A stretch of 33,321 bases of DNA from assembly GCF_000466165.1 (NCBI RefSeq), contig NZ_KE951405.1, positions 86,526-119,846 of the forward strand. Direction: 5' to 3'. Origin of the DNA: Actinobaculum sp. oral taxon 183 str. F0552 (GTDB taxonomy: Bacteria; Actinomycetota; Actinomycetes; Actinomycetales; Actinomycetaceae). Positions 7,790 to 15,781 of the stretch are shown in pieces (position 1 is the stretch's first letter; each line of letters opens with the position of its first letter). The position numbers and the translations under genes were made by a program. The notes below the pieces were generated by a model. It was not told the DNA's origin and made no database searches. It saw nothing but the letters and a program-made list of their open reading frames with translations.

Positions 7790-7929
7790 GAGCGTTCCTT
7801 TCCGGTTCTTGGGGACGATGGGAGAGGCTCGAGGTGAGCGGTCGCCATGCCCTTTTGACTGACCGGTAGCCACCTTAGCCGCCCGAGAGAGTCGCCGCGC
7901 AGGGCGTCTCGCGCTTCGGACGTCGTGGG

Positions 7930-8505
7930 CTACTTCCATCCCATCGTCATCAGGAAGCCTGCCAGCATGAAGGCGAAGCCGATGAACAGATTTCCGTTTC
8001 CCAGCCCTTTTATCGGGAACTGGCCGTTGAAGACGTAGGCCAGCACGACGATGATCAGGCCGATGACCATGAGCGAGACCATGAGCGGAACCCACCACTT
8101 CGGCGAATGCGGGCTCTTGAATTTGACGGGCTCCTTCTCGCTCTTCTCGGACTTCGAAGCTTCCTGTTCGGCGATGCTACGTCTGGTTCCTTTGGCGGGA
8201 TTGCCGGACTTCTTCTGGGCGTGGGGGTTCTTGTGGCCCTCCTTCTTGCGCTTCTTGGCCTTTCCGCCTTTGGCGCCCTTTCCGCCGTCGGCGTCATCCA
8301 CCTCGGAGGGCTTGCCTTTTCCGCCCTTCTTCTCGCGTTCTTCGCGGCCTTTCTCTGCGGCCTTCGTCGATTCGCCGTCCTTCTCCGGATCGCCGCCTTC
8401 GCTGGACTCGCCGGCTTCGCCGTCGCCGGCGTCCGGGGTCTCCTCGTCGCGTGCTTGGTCGTCGGCGTGCTCGTCGGTGGTGTCGAGCTTCTCGGAGTCG
8501 GGCAT
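7930..8505 (-). CDS. crgA: Cell division protein CrgA with a long charged N-terminal extension
   Basis: The C-terminal 60 residues are typical CrgA: SPHSPKWWVPLMVSLM, two membrane segments (about 138-158 and 172-188) and the end LAGFLMTMGWK. CrgA is a small membrane protein of the actinobacterial divisome that binds FtsZ, FtsQ and PBPs. Typical family members have about 85-95 residues; this one has 191, the extra part being a low-complexity Lys/Glu/Gly/Ser-rich region (about 1-115), probably disordered. The ATG at 8505 is chosen for the strong GGAAGGAAAG just before it, and because a TAGGCT -10 element (8538-8543) would begin transcription downstream of the alternative TTG at 8538. It is divergent from the sortase gene. 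Confidence 0.9.
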   Translation of the reverse strand: MPDSEKLDTTDEHADDQARDEETPDAGDGEAGESSEGGDPEKDGESTKAAEKGREEREKKGGKGKPSEVDDADGGKGAKGGKAKKRKKEGHKNPHAQKKSGNPAKGTRRSIAEQEASKSEKSEKEPVKFKSPHSPKWWVPLMVSLMVIGLIIVVLAYVFNGQFPIKGLGNGNLFIGFAFMLAGFLMTMGWK

Positions 8506-8537
8506 CTCTTTCCTTCCGGGCTGGTGGTTCTCCGCCA

Positions 8538-8543
8538 AGCCTA
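8538..8543 (-). promoter_or_regulatory. Probable -10 element (TAGGCT) for crgA
   Basis: TAGGCT on the minus strand predicts a start site near 8531 and a 26-nt leader with the GGAAGGAAAG ribosome site. The -35 is poor. The 379-nt divergent gap 8506-8884 holds this element and the plus-strand element at 8854, and no gene that I can support. Confidence 0.45.
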
Positions 8544-8853
8544 GTCACTCGTGGGTATTCGCGCACGCGGGGCGCCGCCCGTGGACTTCGCAGCCGTTCG
8601 GTGCGGCGAGCGCTGCGGCGGGCCGGTTGCCGGGCGTTCCGAGCCGAGGGCTCCGACGCGAGTTCGCCTTCGATGCGCTCTGCGCCCCGATGGGACCGCA
8701 TGGTCGAGCGGTGATGTTCGACACTCGCACACGGCGCGTGGCTCTCCCCGAGCGGAGCGCCCGAAGACGATGCGCGGTTTCCTCCGGAGACGAAAACCTA
8801 CCAACGCTAGGGTAACGCTGCACGGACGGTACTGAGGGCAGGCCCGTTGCCGG

Positions 8854-8859
8854 TAGGGT
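8854..8859 (+). promoter_or_regulatory. Probable -10 element (TAGGGT) for the sortase operon
   Basis: TAGGGT 25 nt before the sortase ATG predicts a start near 8866 and a short leader carrying AAAGGA. A second TAGGGT lies at 8808-8813. Neither has a good -35. Confidence 0.4.
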
Positions 8860-8884
8860 TGTGCCATTGGATGAAAGGACTCAC

Positions 8885-9928
8885 ATGGCAGGACGCCACT
8901 CGTTGTCGGAGCGGGGGAATCCTTTGAAGGACGCCCTCCACGGCGACGCTCACGCACAGAAGTCCCAGCCTGTCGATCCCACGCAGGAATCGGGAGAAGC
9001 CACCGCCTGGCTTCCTGGATGGGAACGCCTCGATTCGGAGGCCGCGACTTCGGCCATCGCCGAAGCGGTAGGACTGGGCTCGACGAAGCACGCATCGTCG
9101 ACCACGATCCAGAACGACATACCCGAAGGCCTCTGGGAGGGAGAGATAGCCCAGCGATCGTCGGCGGCCAGGAACAAGGCCAAGCACGCCCGCAATAATC
9201 CGAGCGTTCTGTCCCGCGTCGTCGGGGTGATCGGCGAACTGCTCATCACCGCCGGCTTCGTGATCGGCCTGTTCATCGTGTGGCAGGTGTGGTGGACCGA
9301 CATCGAGGCGAACCGCGCGCAGCACAGCAAGGTGGAACAGCTCAAGGAAGGCTGGCAGAAGCCTCCCTCGAATTCGGGCACCGTCAAAATCGGCAAAGCT
9401 CGCACCGATCCGCCGCCGGCGGTCCCCCACACGACGACGGTCGGCACCGCCGAGGGCCTCATGCGCATTCCGCGATTCGGCAAGGATTACGCGCATACGA
9501 TCGAGTACGGGACCAGCCTCAAACGGGTGCTGGACAAGGGCGCGTTCGGGCACTACGAGGGGACGGCCTTCCCCGGCGAAGTGGGGAATTTCGCCACAGC
9601 CGCGCACCGGCAGACGTACGGTGCGCCGATGAGGGACGTCGACGAACTCGAGGCCGGCGACCCGATCATCCTCGAAACCAAGGACGCCTACCTCGTCTAC
9701 TACATGACGGAGAGCTCCATCGTCTCACCCGGCCAGGTCGACGTCATCGCGCCGGATCCGAAGAACCCGTCCAAGCCCCAGCAGAAGGCCACCGAACGCT
9801 ACTTGACGATCACGACCTGCCACCCTCCGTTCGTGTCCAACGAACGCTGGATCGTCCATGCCAAGTTCAGCCACTGGGTCGACCGCAAGGACGGCATCCC
9901 GCAAGAGCTCGCCCAGAGCCAGAAGTGA
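8885..9928 (+). CDS. Class E sortase
   Basis: A 347-residue membrane-anchored transpeptidase that joins surface proteins to peptidoglycan; class E enzymes are the housekeeping sortases of high-GC Gram-positives and usually prefer LAXTG-type signals. A charged cytoplasmic region (1-110) precedes one membrane helix (about 111-137), and the sortase domain follows. Catalytic His241 (TAAHRQTYG), Cys312 (LTITTCHPP) and Arg321 (SNERWIVHAKF) are all present, and YLTITTCHP is typical of class E. The ATG at 8885 has AAAGGA 8 nt upstream; an alternative start 24 nt earlier has none. Two genes follow at very short spacing and are probably cotranscribed. Confidence 0.92.
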   Translation: MAGRHSLSERGNPLKDALHGDAHAQKSQPVDPTQESGEATAWLPGWERLDSEAATSAIAEAVGLGSTKHASSTTIQNDIPEGLWEGEIAQRSSAARNKAKHARNNPSVLSRVVGVIGELLITAGFVIGLFIVWQVWWTDIEANRAQHSKVEQLKEGWQKPPSNSGTVKIGKARTDPPPAVPHTTTVGTAEGLMRIPRFGKDYAHTIEYGTSLKRVLDKGAFGHYEGTAFPGEVGNFATAAHRQTYGAPMRDVDELEAGDPIILETKDAYLVYYMTESSIVSPGQVDVIAPDPKNPSKPQQKATERYLTITTCHPPFVSNERWIVHAKFSHWVDRKDGIPQELAQSQK

Positions 9929-9939
9929 TAGGAGGAGAC

Positions 9940-10095
9940 ATGTACGCAGCGATTTGGCACCTGCTCCCAGGGCCGCGATGGCTCAAGTTCATCGAGAGCC
10001 TGGTCCTACTGTTCGCCGTGGTCGCGGGCCTGTTCCTGTGGGTGTTCCCCTGGGTCGCCAACACTTTCCCCGCCTTCGACAACACGGTGGGCTGA
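9940..10095 (+). CDS. 51-residue single-pass membrane protein between sortase and pabA
   Basis: A small gene beginning at ATG 9940 with AGGAGG 5 nt upstream, the best ribosome site in this operon. The product is MYAAIWHLLPGPRWLKF, then a hydrophobic helix (about 19-42) ending in VFPWVANTFPAF. It starts 11 nt after the sortase stop and ends one base before the pabA start, so translation is probably coupled. A small membrane protein at this place is common in related actinobacteria. Its function is unknown; its position suggests an accessory role with the sortase, which is inference. Confidence 0.8.
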   Translation: MYAAIWHLLPGPRWLKFIESLVLLFAVVAGLFLWVFPWVANTFPAFDNTVG

Positions 10096-10096
10096 C

Positions 10097-10720
10097 ATGG
10101 CCCGCCTCCTGGTCATCGACAACTACGACAGCTTCGTCTACACGATCGTCGACTATCTGCGCCTGCTGGGCGCCTCGGCGACGGTTGTGCGCAACGACGT
10201 CGTCGATTTGGCTTCGATCCCCGCCTACGACGGCGTGCTCGTCTCGCCGGGACCAGGAACGCCCGCCAAGGCGGGGGCGTCCATGGCGGCCATCGCCGAA
10301 TGCGCCGACTCGCACACGCCGATGCTCGGCGTGTGCCTGGGGCACCAGGCACTCGGCGAGGCCTTCGGGGCGACGGTTTCGCAAGCCCCGGAGCTTCGGC
10401 ACGGCAAGACGTCCCTCATCGAGCACACCGGCATCGGCGTGTTCGACGGCCTGCCCTCACCCCTGCGGGTCACCCGCTACCACTCCCTGACGGTCGAGCC
10501 CGAAACCGTGGGGGGCGAGCTGGAGGTCACCGCCCGAACCCGGGACGGAGTGATCATGGGGCTTCAGCATGTGGACCTGCCCCTGTGGGGCGTCCAGTTC
10601 CACCCCGAGTCGGTCATAACGGAAGGCGGGCACCGGATGCTCGCGAACTGGCTGGTTCTGTGCGGCCAAGACGGCGCCCTGGCCGCCGCCGAGGGCAAGG
10701 CGCCGCTGCTGCGCAGGTAG
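10097..10720 (+). CDS. pabA: Class I glutamine amidotransferase (PabA/TrpG-type)
   Basis: A 207-residue glutaminase subunit that supplies ammonia to aminodeoxychorismate synthase (folate) or anthranilate synthase (tryptophan). The triad is complete: Cys80 in MLGVCLGHQALG, His169 and Glu171 in VQFHPESVITE. The oxyanion segment SPGPGTP (50-56) and the start LLVIDNYDSFVYTI are typical. The gene sits alone, without pabB, trpE or trpD, at the pknB locus where actinobacteria keep this subunit, so it may serve both pathways; its assignment as pabA rather than trpG is a convention. It follows the 51-residue gene after one base and ends 101 nt before the terminator that faces pknB. Confidence 0.92.
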   Translation: MARLLVIDNYDSFVYTIVDYLRLLGASATVVRNDVVDLASIPAYDGVLVSPGPGTPAKAGASMAAIAECADSHTPMLGVCLGHQALGEAFGATVSQAPELRHGKTSLIEHTGIGVFDGLPSPLRVTRYHSLTVEPETVGGELEVTARTRDGVIMGLQHVDLPLWGVQFHPESVITEGGHRMLANWLVLCGQDGALAAAEGKAPLLRR

Positions 10721-10820
10721 CGGCGTTGCGAAGGTAGTGCGGCCAGTCATTCTGGCGCTCTGGCGCCGAATTGCGCGGCGGACGAAAGCTCGCCGCGCAC
10801 AAGGTAGATCGATGGGTGAT

Positions 10821-10852
10821 GGGTGGGGCAGCGGCGATCCGCTGCCCCACCC
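10821..10852. terminator. Bidirectional hairpin between convergent pabA and pknB
   Basis: GGGTGGGGCAGCGG (10821-10834) and CCGCTGCCCCACCC (10839-10852) form a perfect 14-bp stem with the loop CGAT. It lies 22 nt past the pknB stop and 101 nt past the pabA stop, so it can serve both. There is no long U tract on either side. Confidence 0.75.
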
Positions 10853-10873
10853 TCGCTGTCTGAGCTGCAGGCG

Positions 10874-12841
10874 TCAGTTGACGTTGTTGCCCTGAGCGCC
10901 GCCTCCTTGGCCATTGTTGTTGCCGCCCGAGCCGCCGCCGTTATCGCCACCGCCCGTGGGGGTCGGTTCGTGCTGCGTCGTCGGCGCGGTCGTAGGGGCC
11001 GCCGGCGTAGTGGTGGATCTCGGGTAGCTGGTCTGCTGCCTGCCGCCGCCGGTCGGGTTCGCTGGAGCGCCGCTGGGCTCCGTGCCGCCGCCGGTCGGGT
11101 TCGCCGGAGCGCTGGGCTCCGAAGTGTAGCGGCCGACCGTGATGGTGACCGTGTTCCCCGAGCGCCTCTGCACCAGAACTATGCCGTCTTGGCCCTGGCT
11201 CGACACCCGCTGGTAGACGACCGCGGGCTTGAAGCCAGCATTTCGGAGGTCGGATTGCGCCTGCTCGGATGTCTTGCCTATGACATCAGGAGTCTTGGTG
11301 CCTCCGGCGGCTATGTATAGGGTGACCTGGGAGCCGGATTCGGCGGTTTCGCCTGCGGCAGGCGACGTCTTGGCTACCGTGTTCTTCGCGACGTCCGACG
11401 AGTTGATGGTCGTGACGTTGCCGGTCTTCAATCCGACCTTCTCGAGTGCAGCCGTCGCCTTCTCCTGGGTCATGCCGGTGACGTCGGGTACCGTGACCTG
11501 CGCCGAGGGCCCCGAGGAGAAATGGACGGTGACCGTCTTGCCCTTTTCGAGGGACGAGCCGGGCTTAGGAGACGAGGAGACGAAAAGCCCCTTCTTGACG
11601 CTCGAGGAAGCCTGATCGTCTCCCTTGCTGAACTTGAAGCCCGCTTTCTCCACAGTGGCCTTGGCGCGGGATTCGTCCATCTCCGCCATAGTGGGGACTT
11701 TGGCGGTCGAGGAGTCTCCGCCGCCCATGTTCATCGCTATGGCGACGGCGACGCCGGCGATGGCCAGGAAGGCCACCCCCAGCCAGACCATGAGCCGGTT
11801 CTTGCGCCGGACTTTTTCGCTGGAGGCGACGGCGGGCTGAACGCCCGTCGCCGTCGTAGCCGAAGTGGCCGCAGATGAGGGAGGGTAGTACTCCTGAGCC
11901 GACGCCACCTGCGTGCCGCCGGGCGGCACGACCGGCGCGGAGTCCCACGCCGTGGCGGCGGGGGCGTTGACCCCTTCCCCCCGTGCGGCCGCCAGAAGAT
12001 CGTTGCGGAACTCGGCCGCGTTCTGGTAGCGGTCCTCGCGGCGCTTGGCCAGCGACTTCATCACGACCCGGTCGATCTCCTCGGAGATCTCGGGATGGAC
12101 CTCCGAGGCCAGCTTCGGGGTCTCCGAGACGTGCTGATACGCCACCGCCACAGCGGAATCGCCCGTGAAGGGCGGCTTGCCGGTGAGCAGCTCGTACAGC
12201 AGGCATCCGGTCGAGTACAAGTCCGAGCGGGTGTCGACCACCTCGCCCCTGGCCTGCTCGGGGGACAGGTACTGGGCCGTGCCGACCACCGAGTTCGTCT
12301 GCGTCATCGTCGCAGCCGAATCCGCGATGGCGCGGGCGATTCCGAAGTCCATCACCTTGATCTTGCCGTCCGGCGTGATCATGACGTTGCCGGGTTTGAT
12401 GTCCCGATGGATGATGCCTTCGTGGTGAGAGTACTCCAGCGCGGAGAGCACCCCGACGACGATCTGGACGGCGTCGTTGAGCGGCACGGGCTCACCGTCG
12501 CTCAACAACGCCGCGACGGTGCGCCCCCGCACGTACTCCATGACGATGTACGGCAGGGAGATCTGCTGGCCCGTCGGGGTGTCCATGGTTTCTTCGCCGG
12601 TGTCGTAGACGGAGACGATCGACGGATGGTTCAGTGCTGCGGCCGACTGGGCTTCACGACGGAAGCGAGCGAGGAACATCGGGTCTGCAGCCAGATCCGT
12701 TCGCAGTACCTTGATGGCGACCGTGCGAGACAACCGGGTGTCGTAACCCAGGTGGACCTGCGCCATACCGCCACGGCCGATGAGATCGCCTATCTCGTAG
12801 CGGTTGCCCAAGACACGGGGAACGTTGCTCACGTCTGTCAC
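10874..12841 (-). CDS. pknB: PASTA-domain Ser/Thr protein kinase PknB
   Basis: A 655-residue membrane kinase that senses cell-wall fragments and phosphorylates division and wall-synthesis proteins. The kinase domain (about 15-285) has the glycine loop IGRGGMAQVH, Lys44, HRD (145-147), DFG (165-167) and SPE (193-195); the activation loop TMTQTNSVVGTAQYLSPEQ keeps the two Thr that are autophosphorylated in mycobacterial PknB. One membrane helix (about 350-371) leads to three extracellular PASTA repeats (about 380-444, 449-511, 515-571), then a Pro/Thr/Gly/Asn-rich tail with a repeated APANPTGGG unit. It starts with GTG at 12841, preceded by GAGGGACAG. It is last in the operon, 34 nt after pbpA. 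No second kinase (pknA) lies between them, unlike in mycobacteria. Confidence 0.96.
   Translation of the reverse strand: MTDVSNVPRVLGNRYEIGDLIGRGGMAQVHLGYDTRLSRTVAIKVLRTDLAADPMFLARFRREAQSAAALNHPSIVSVYDTGEETMDTPTGQQISLPYIVMEYVRGRTVAALLSDGEPVPLNDAVQIVVGVLSALEYSHHEGIIHRDIKPGNVMITPDGKIKVMDFGIARAIADSAATMTQTNSVVGTAQYLSPEQARGEVVDTRSDLYSTGCLLYELLTGKPPFTGDSAVAVAYQHVSETPKLASEVHPEISEEIDRVVMKSLAKRREDRYQNAAEFRNDLLAAARGEGVNAPAATAWDSAPVVPPGGTQVASAQEYYPPSSAATSATTATGVQPAVASSEKVRRKNRLMVWLGVAFLAIAGVAVAIAMNMGGGDSSTAKVPTMAEMDESRAKATVEKAGFKFSKGDDQASSSVKKGLFVSSSPKPGSSLEKGKTVTVHFSSGPSAQVTVPDVTGMTQEKATAALEKVGLKTGNVTTINSSDVAKNTVAKTSPAAGETAESGSQVTLYIAAGGTKTPDVIGKTSEQAQSDLRNAGFKPAVVYQRVSSQGQDGIVLVQRRSGNTVTITVGRYTSEPSAPANPTGGGTEPSGAPANPTGGGRQQTSYPRSTTTPAAPTTAPTTQHEPTPTGGGDNGGGSGGNNNGQGGGAQGNNVN
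11041..11121. repeat. Two imperfect 39-42 bp tandem repeats in the 3' part of pknB
   Basis: The string TGCCGCCGCCGGTCGGGTTC begins at 11041 and again at 11083. The units encode the repeated Pro-Ala-Asn-Pro-Thr-Gly-Gly-Gly segments of the extracellular tail. Slippage there would change tail length in frame. Confidence 0.8.
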
Positions 12842-12875
12842 CTGTCCCTCGTGTCGAACGTGTCGTATTGCGTGC

Positions 12876-14348
12876 TCATGACACTCCCAACTTGGCTTTC
12901 ATTACCTCCCGGGCAATAGGGGCGGCCACGGACCCGCCGTCGCCATTCCATCCCGCATTGCCAGAATTCTCAACGATCACGGCCACGACGATCTTGGGAT
13001 CGTTGGCCGGTGCGAAGCCAACGAACCACACGTGAGGTGGAGTCGAGGCGCTGATCTCCGCCGTACCCGTCTTACCCGCTACTGACACTCCTCTGATGGC
13101 GGCGCGGTGTCCAGTCCCCGAAGTGACGTCGGCAACCATCATCTCCTGCATGTACTTCGCCGTCTTATCGCTCATCGCCCTGCTGAATTGCTTGGGCTTC
13201 GTTTTAGAGACGGTCTCCAAATCGGACGTGAGAGTTCGTTTGATGACGTGGGGCTCCATGACGACTCCGTCGTTCGCGATCCCTCCGCCGATCATCGCCA
13301 TCTGCAGGGGGGTGACCCGGATGTCGCGTTGCCCGAAACTGTCCATCGCCAGCGCCGCGGTCGAACCCGGCTTCGGGAAGCGCGAGGCGAGAACCCGTTG
13401 CGGTGTCTCGAAAGTAGTGCCGAACCCGAATTTCTTCCCCTGCTCGACCATCTTGTCCGCGCCCACGGAGACCCCGCCCTTGGCGAACGGCGTGTTGCAC
13501 GACTCGATGAAGGCCTCGCGCAGGGTTACCCGGCCCGAGCCGTCGCCGCAGGGACGCTCGCCCGGGTTCTGGATCGAGTGCGACGTCCCGGGAGGCGTGT
13601 AGCTGTTCGGCGCATCGACGGTCGAATCCGGCGTGAGGCCGGAGTTCTCCAGCATGGCCGTAGCCGTGAGCATCTTGAACGTCGAGCCGGGGGCGTACTG
13701 TTCGCCCGCGATGGCCCGGTTGATCAGGGGCTTCTCCTTGTTCTGCGCGAGCTTGTTCCAGGCCTTCTGGACCGACTCCCGGTCGTGGGAGGCCAGCTTG
13801 TTGGGATCGTAGCTGGGAAGGGAGACTTGCGCGAGGATCGCCCCCGTCTTCGGATCGAGGGCGACGACCGAGCCCCGCTGGCCGTTGAGGGCTTTGACCG
13901 CGGCCTTCTGCGTGGCCGGGTCGATCGTCAGCTCCACTCCGCCGCCGCGCTGTTCCTCCCCGGAGATGAGCTCCTGGAAACGCTGAGACGCTAGGGAATC
14001 CGACGAACCGGCGAGCACGCCGTTCTCGGCCTTCTCGATTCCGGTCGTCGAGTTGAAGACCGTCGACATGTACCCGGTGACGTGGGCGTAGGTCGACCCG
14101 TCCTTGTACTTGCGCTGGAACTTGTGGTGATCCTTTTCGTCTTTGGAGGGGGAGGAGGAGACGATATCGTCTCCGTTCACGATGATCGGTCCTCTCTTCA
14201 CCTTGTACTGGCGGTACATCGACCGCACGTTGCGTGAATCCGCGTTGAGGGAGGGCGCCTGGAAGAACTGGATGTACGTCGCCATCGCCATGAGGGAGAG
14301 GAACATGGCGAAGACGAGTGTTGCAAGCAAACGAATCGGCCGGTTCAT
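12876..14348 (-). CDS. pbpA: Penicillin-binding protein (PbpA-type class B transpeptidase)
   Basis: A 490-residue membrane-anchored D,D-transpeptidase that crosslinks peptidoglycan as partner of the SEDS protein encoded just before it. An N-terminal membrane segment (about 7-27) leads to a pedestal region and the penicillin-binding domain. The three active-site motifs are intact: S222-T-F-K225 in YAPGSTFKM, S283-C-N285 in IESCNTPFAKG, and K426-T-G428 in VAGKTGTAE. The size and the start MNRPIRLLATLVFAMF match actinobacterial PbpA. It overlaps rodA by 4 nt (ATGA), which implies translational coupling and equal production. Confidence 0.96.
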   Translation of the reverse strand: MNRPIRLLATLVFAMFLSLMAMATYIQFFQAPSLNADSRNVRSMYRQYKVKRGPIIVNGDDIVSSSPSKDEKDHHKFQRKYKDGSTYAHVTGYMSTVFNSTTGIEKAENGVLAGSSDSLASQRFQELISGEEQRGGGVELTIDPATQKAAVKALNGQRGSVVALDPKTGAILAQVSLPSYDPNKLASHDRESVQKAWNKLAQNKEKPLINRAIAGEQYAPGSTFKMLTATAMLENSGLTPDSTVDAPNSYTPPGTSHSIQNPGERPCGDGSGRVTLREAFIESCNTPFAKGGVSVGADKMVEQGKKFGFGTTFETPQRVLASRFPKPGSTAALAMDSFGQRDIRVTPLQMAMIGGGIANDGVVMEPHVIKRTLTSDLETVSKTKPKQFSRAMSDKTAKYMQEMMVADVTSGTGHRAAIRGVSVAGKTGTAEISASTPPHVWFVGFAPANDPKIVVAVIVENSGNAGWNGDGGSVAAPIAREVMKAKLGVS

Positions 14349-15781
14349 AGCTTCACCACCTGTGTTTTAGTGGAATCATTCGCCGTCTGAGAGCCGGTTT
14401 CCTTCTCCAAAGCCGGAATGACGTTGAGGACGTCCTCAGGAGGCAAGGGATCGGCGGCCGCGGGCCTGCGCGCGACGTCCGAGATCCGGATGAGGATCCC
14501 GATGATCGTCCAGTTGGCCAGCAGAGCCGACCCGCCGTGGGCGAGGAAAGGCATCGCCAGACCCGTCAGGGGGATGACCCGTGTGACGCCGCCGACGACC
14601 ACGAAGCACTGGAGCGCGATCGTGAAGGCCAGCCCGGTGACGAGCAGTTTGCCGAAGCCGTCGCGCAGGACGATCGCGGTGCGCAGGCCGCGGACGATGA
14701 TCATCAGGTAGATGCACAGCAGGGCCAGCAGCCCGATCAGGCCGATCTCCTCGCCGAAGGAGGCGACGATGAAATCGGAGTTGGCCGCATAGACCTTGGT
14801 GGGGTACCCCTGGCCCAGTCCTGTGCCGAACAGGCCCCCCGACCCCATTCCGAACAGGCCTTGGACGATCTGATAGGAACCGTGCTTGTCGTTGTACACG
14901 TTGGAGTCCAGGGCGTGGAGCCATATGACGAACCGCGCCTGGATGTGCGGGGTCACCTGGTAGATCAACGCGACGCCGACCGTCGCGAGGAGGCCGCCGA
15001 TGACGATCCACGAGATGCGCTCCGTCGCCACGTAGAGCATCCCCACGAACAGGCCGAAGAAGAGGATGGCCGTGCCGAAGTCGCGCTCCATGACGAGGAC
15101 CCCCATGCAGATGGCCCAGGCCGTGAGGATGGGGACGAAGTGACGCGCCAGGGGCAGGCGCATCCCCAGGAATTTAGGCCCCGCCAGGGAAAGGTTGTCC
15201 CGCTCCGAGACGAGGTATCCGGCGAAGAAGACGGCGAAGCAGATCTTCGCGAACTCGGCGGGCTGGAAGGAGAAACCCACCAGGCGGATCCAGATGCGCG
15301 CGCCGTTGATCGTCCTGCCCAGCCCCGGGACCATGGGCAGGAGCAGAAGCCCGATTCCCACGAAGAGGGACGTCCACGTGTACCGCCTCAAGGCCCGGTG
15401 ATTGCGCAAGGCCACGACGGTGATGACCATCAAGACGATCGCGGCGACCGTCAGAACGAGCTGGTTCTTGACCTGATCGGTTCCGGACGCCATGTCGATG
15501 CGGTAGATCATCGCCAGACCCAGGCCGTTGAGGGCCAGAGCGCTGGGGAAGAGCACGGGATCGGCGTAGCTGGCGAAATGGCGGATCACCATGTGCCCGA
15601 CGATGGCGATCGCCACCGACCCCACCAGGATCACGGGGAGGGACGATGGGAGTCCGCCTTCCTCCGCTCCCAGGTGGGCCAGGCAGAAGGCGCCGACTCC
15701 GATGCCGACGGAGATGATGAGAAGAGCCGCCTCGGAGAAACGACCCGTCCGCGGCGACGTCTGGGTTACAACGCTCATCAC
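14345..15781 (-). CDS. rodA: SEDS-family peptidoglycan glycosyltransferase (RodA/FtsW)
   Basis: A 478-residue polytopic protein with about 10-12 membrane segments. It polymerises lipid II into glycan strands and works with its linked PBP. SEDS landmarks include a GSYQIVQGLFGMGSGGLFG segment followed by GLGQGYPTKVYAANSDFI and FGEEIGL, and PLTGLAMPFLAHGGSAL near the C-terminus. Because it sits beside pbpA and pknB it is called RodA, though family members here are also annotated FtsW. Two starts are possible, GTG at 15781 (4-nt overlap with pstP) or ATG at 15778 (1-nt overlap, TGATG); both imply coupling. The cytoplasmic tail (about 430-478) is polar and could be phosphorylated. Confidence 0.94.
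   Translation of the reverse strand: MMSVVTQTSPRTGRFSEAALLIISVGIGVGAFCLAHLGAEEGGLPSSLPVILVGSVAIAIVGHMVIRHFASYADPVLFPSALALNGLGLAMIYRIDMASGTDQVKNQLVLTVAAIVLMVITVVALRNHRALRRYTWTSLFVGIGLLLLPMVPGLGRTINGARIWIRLVGFSFQPAEFAKICFAVFFAGYLVSERDNLSLAGPKFLGMRLPLARHFVPILTAWAICMGVLVMERDFGTAILFFGLFVGMLYVATERISWIVIGGLLATVGVALIYQVTPHIQARFVIWLHALDSNVYNDKHGSYQIVQGLFGMGSGGLFGTGLGQGYPTKVYAANSDFIVASFGEEIGLIGLLALLCIYLMIIVRGLRTAIVLRDGFGKLLVTGLAFTIALQCFVVVGGVTRVIPLTGLAMPFLAHGGSALLANWTIIGILIRISDVARRPAAADPLPPEDVLNVIPALEKETGSQTANDSTKTQVVKL

Noticed and set aside
8506-8538. Earlier TTG start for CrgA at 8538
   Set aside because: It overlaps the likely -10 element and lacks a ribosome site, whereas ATG 8505 has a strong one.
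11041-11121. CRISPR-like or regulatory repeat
   Set aside because: There are only two imperfect copies without spacers, and they are explained by repeated coding units in the PknB tail.
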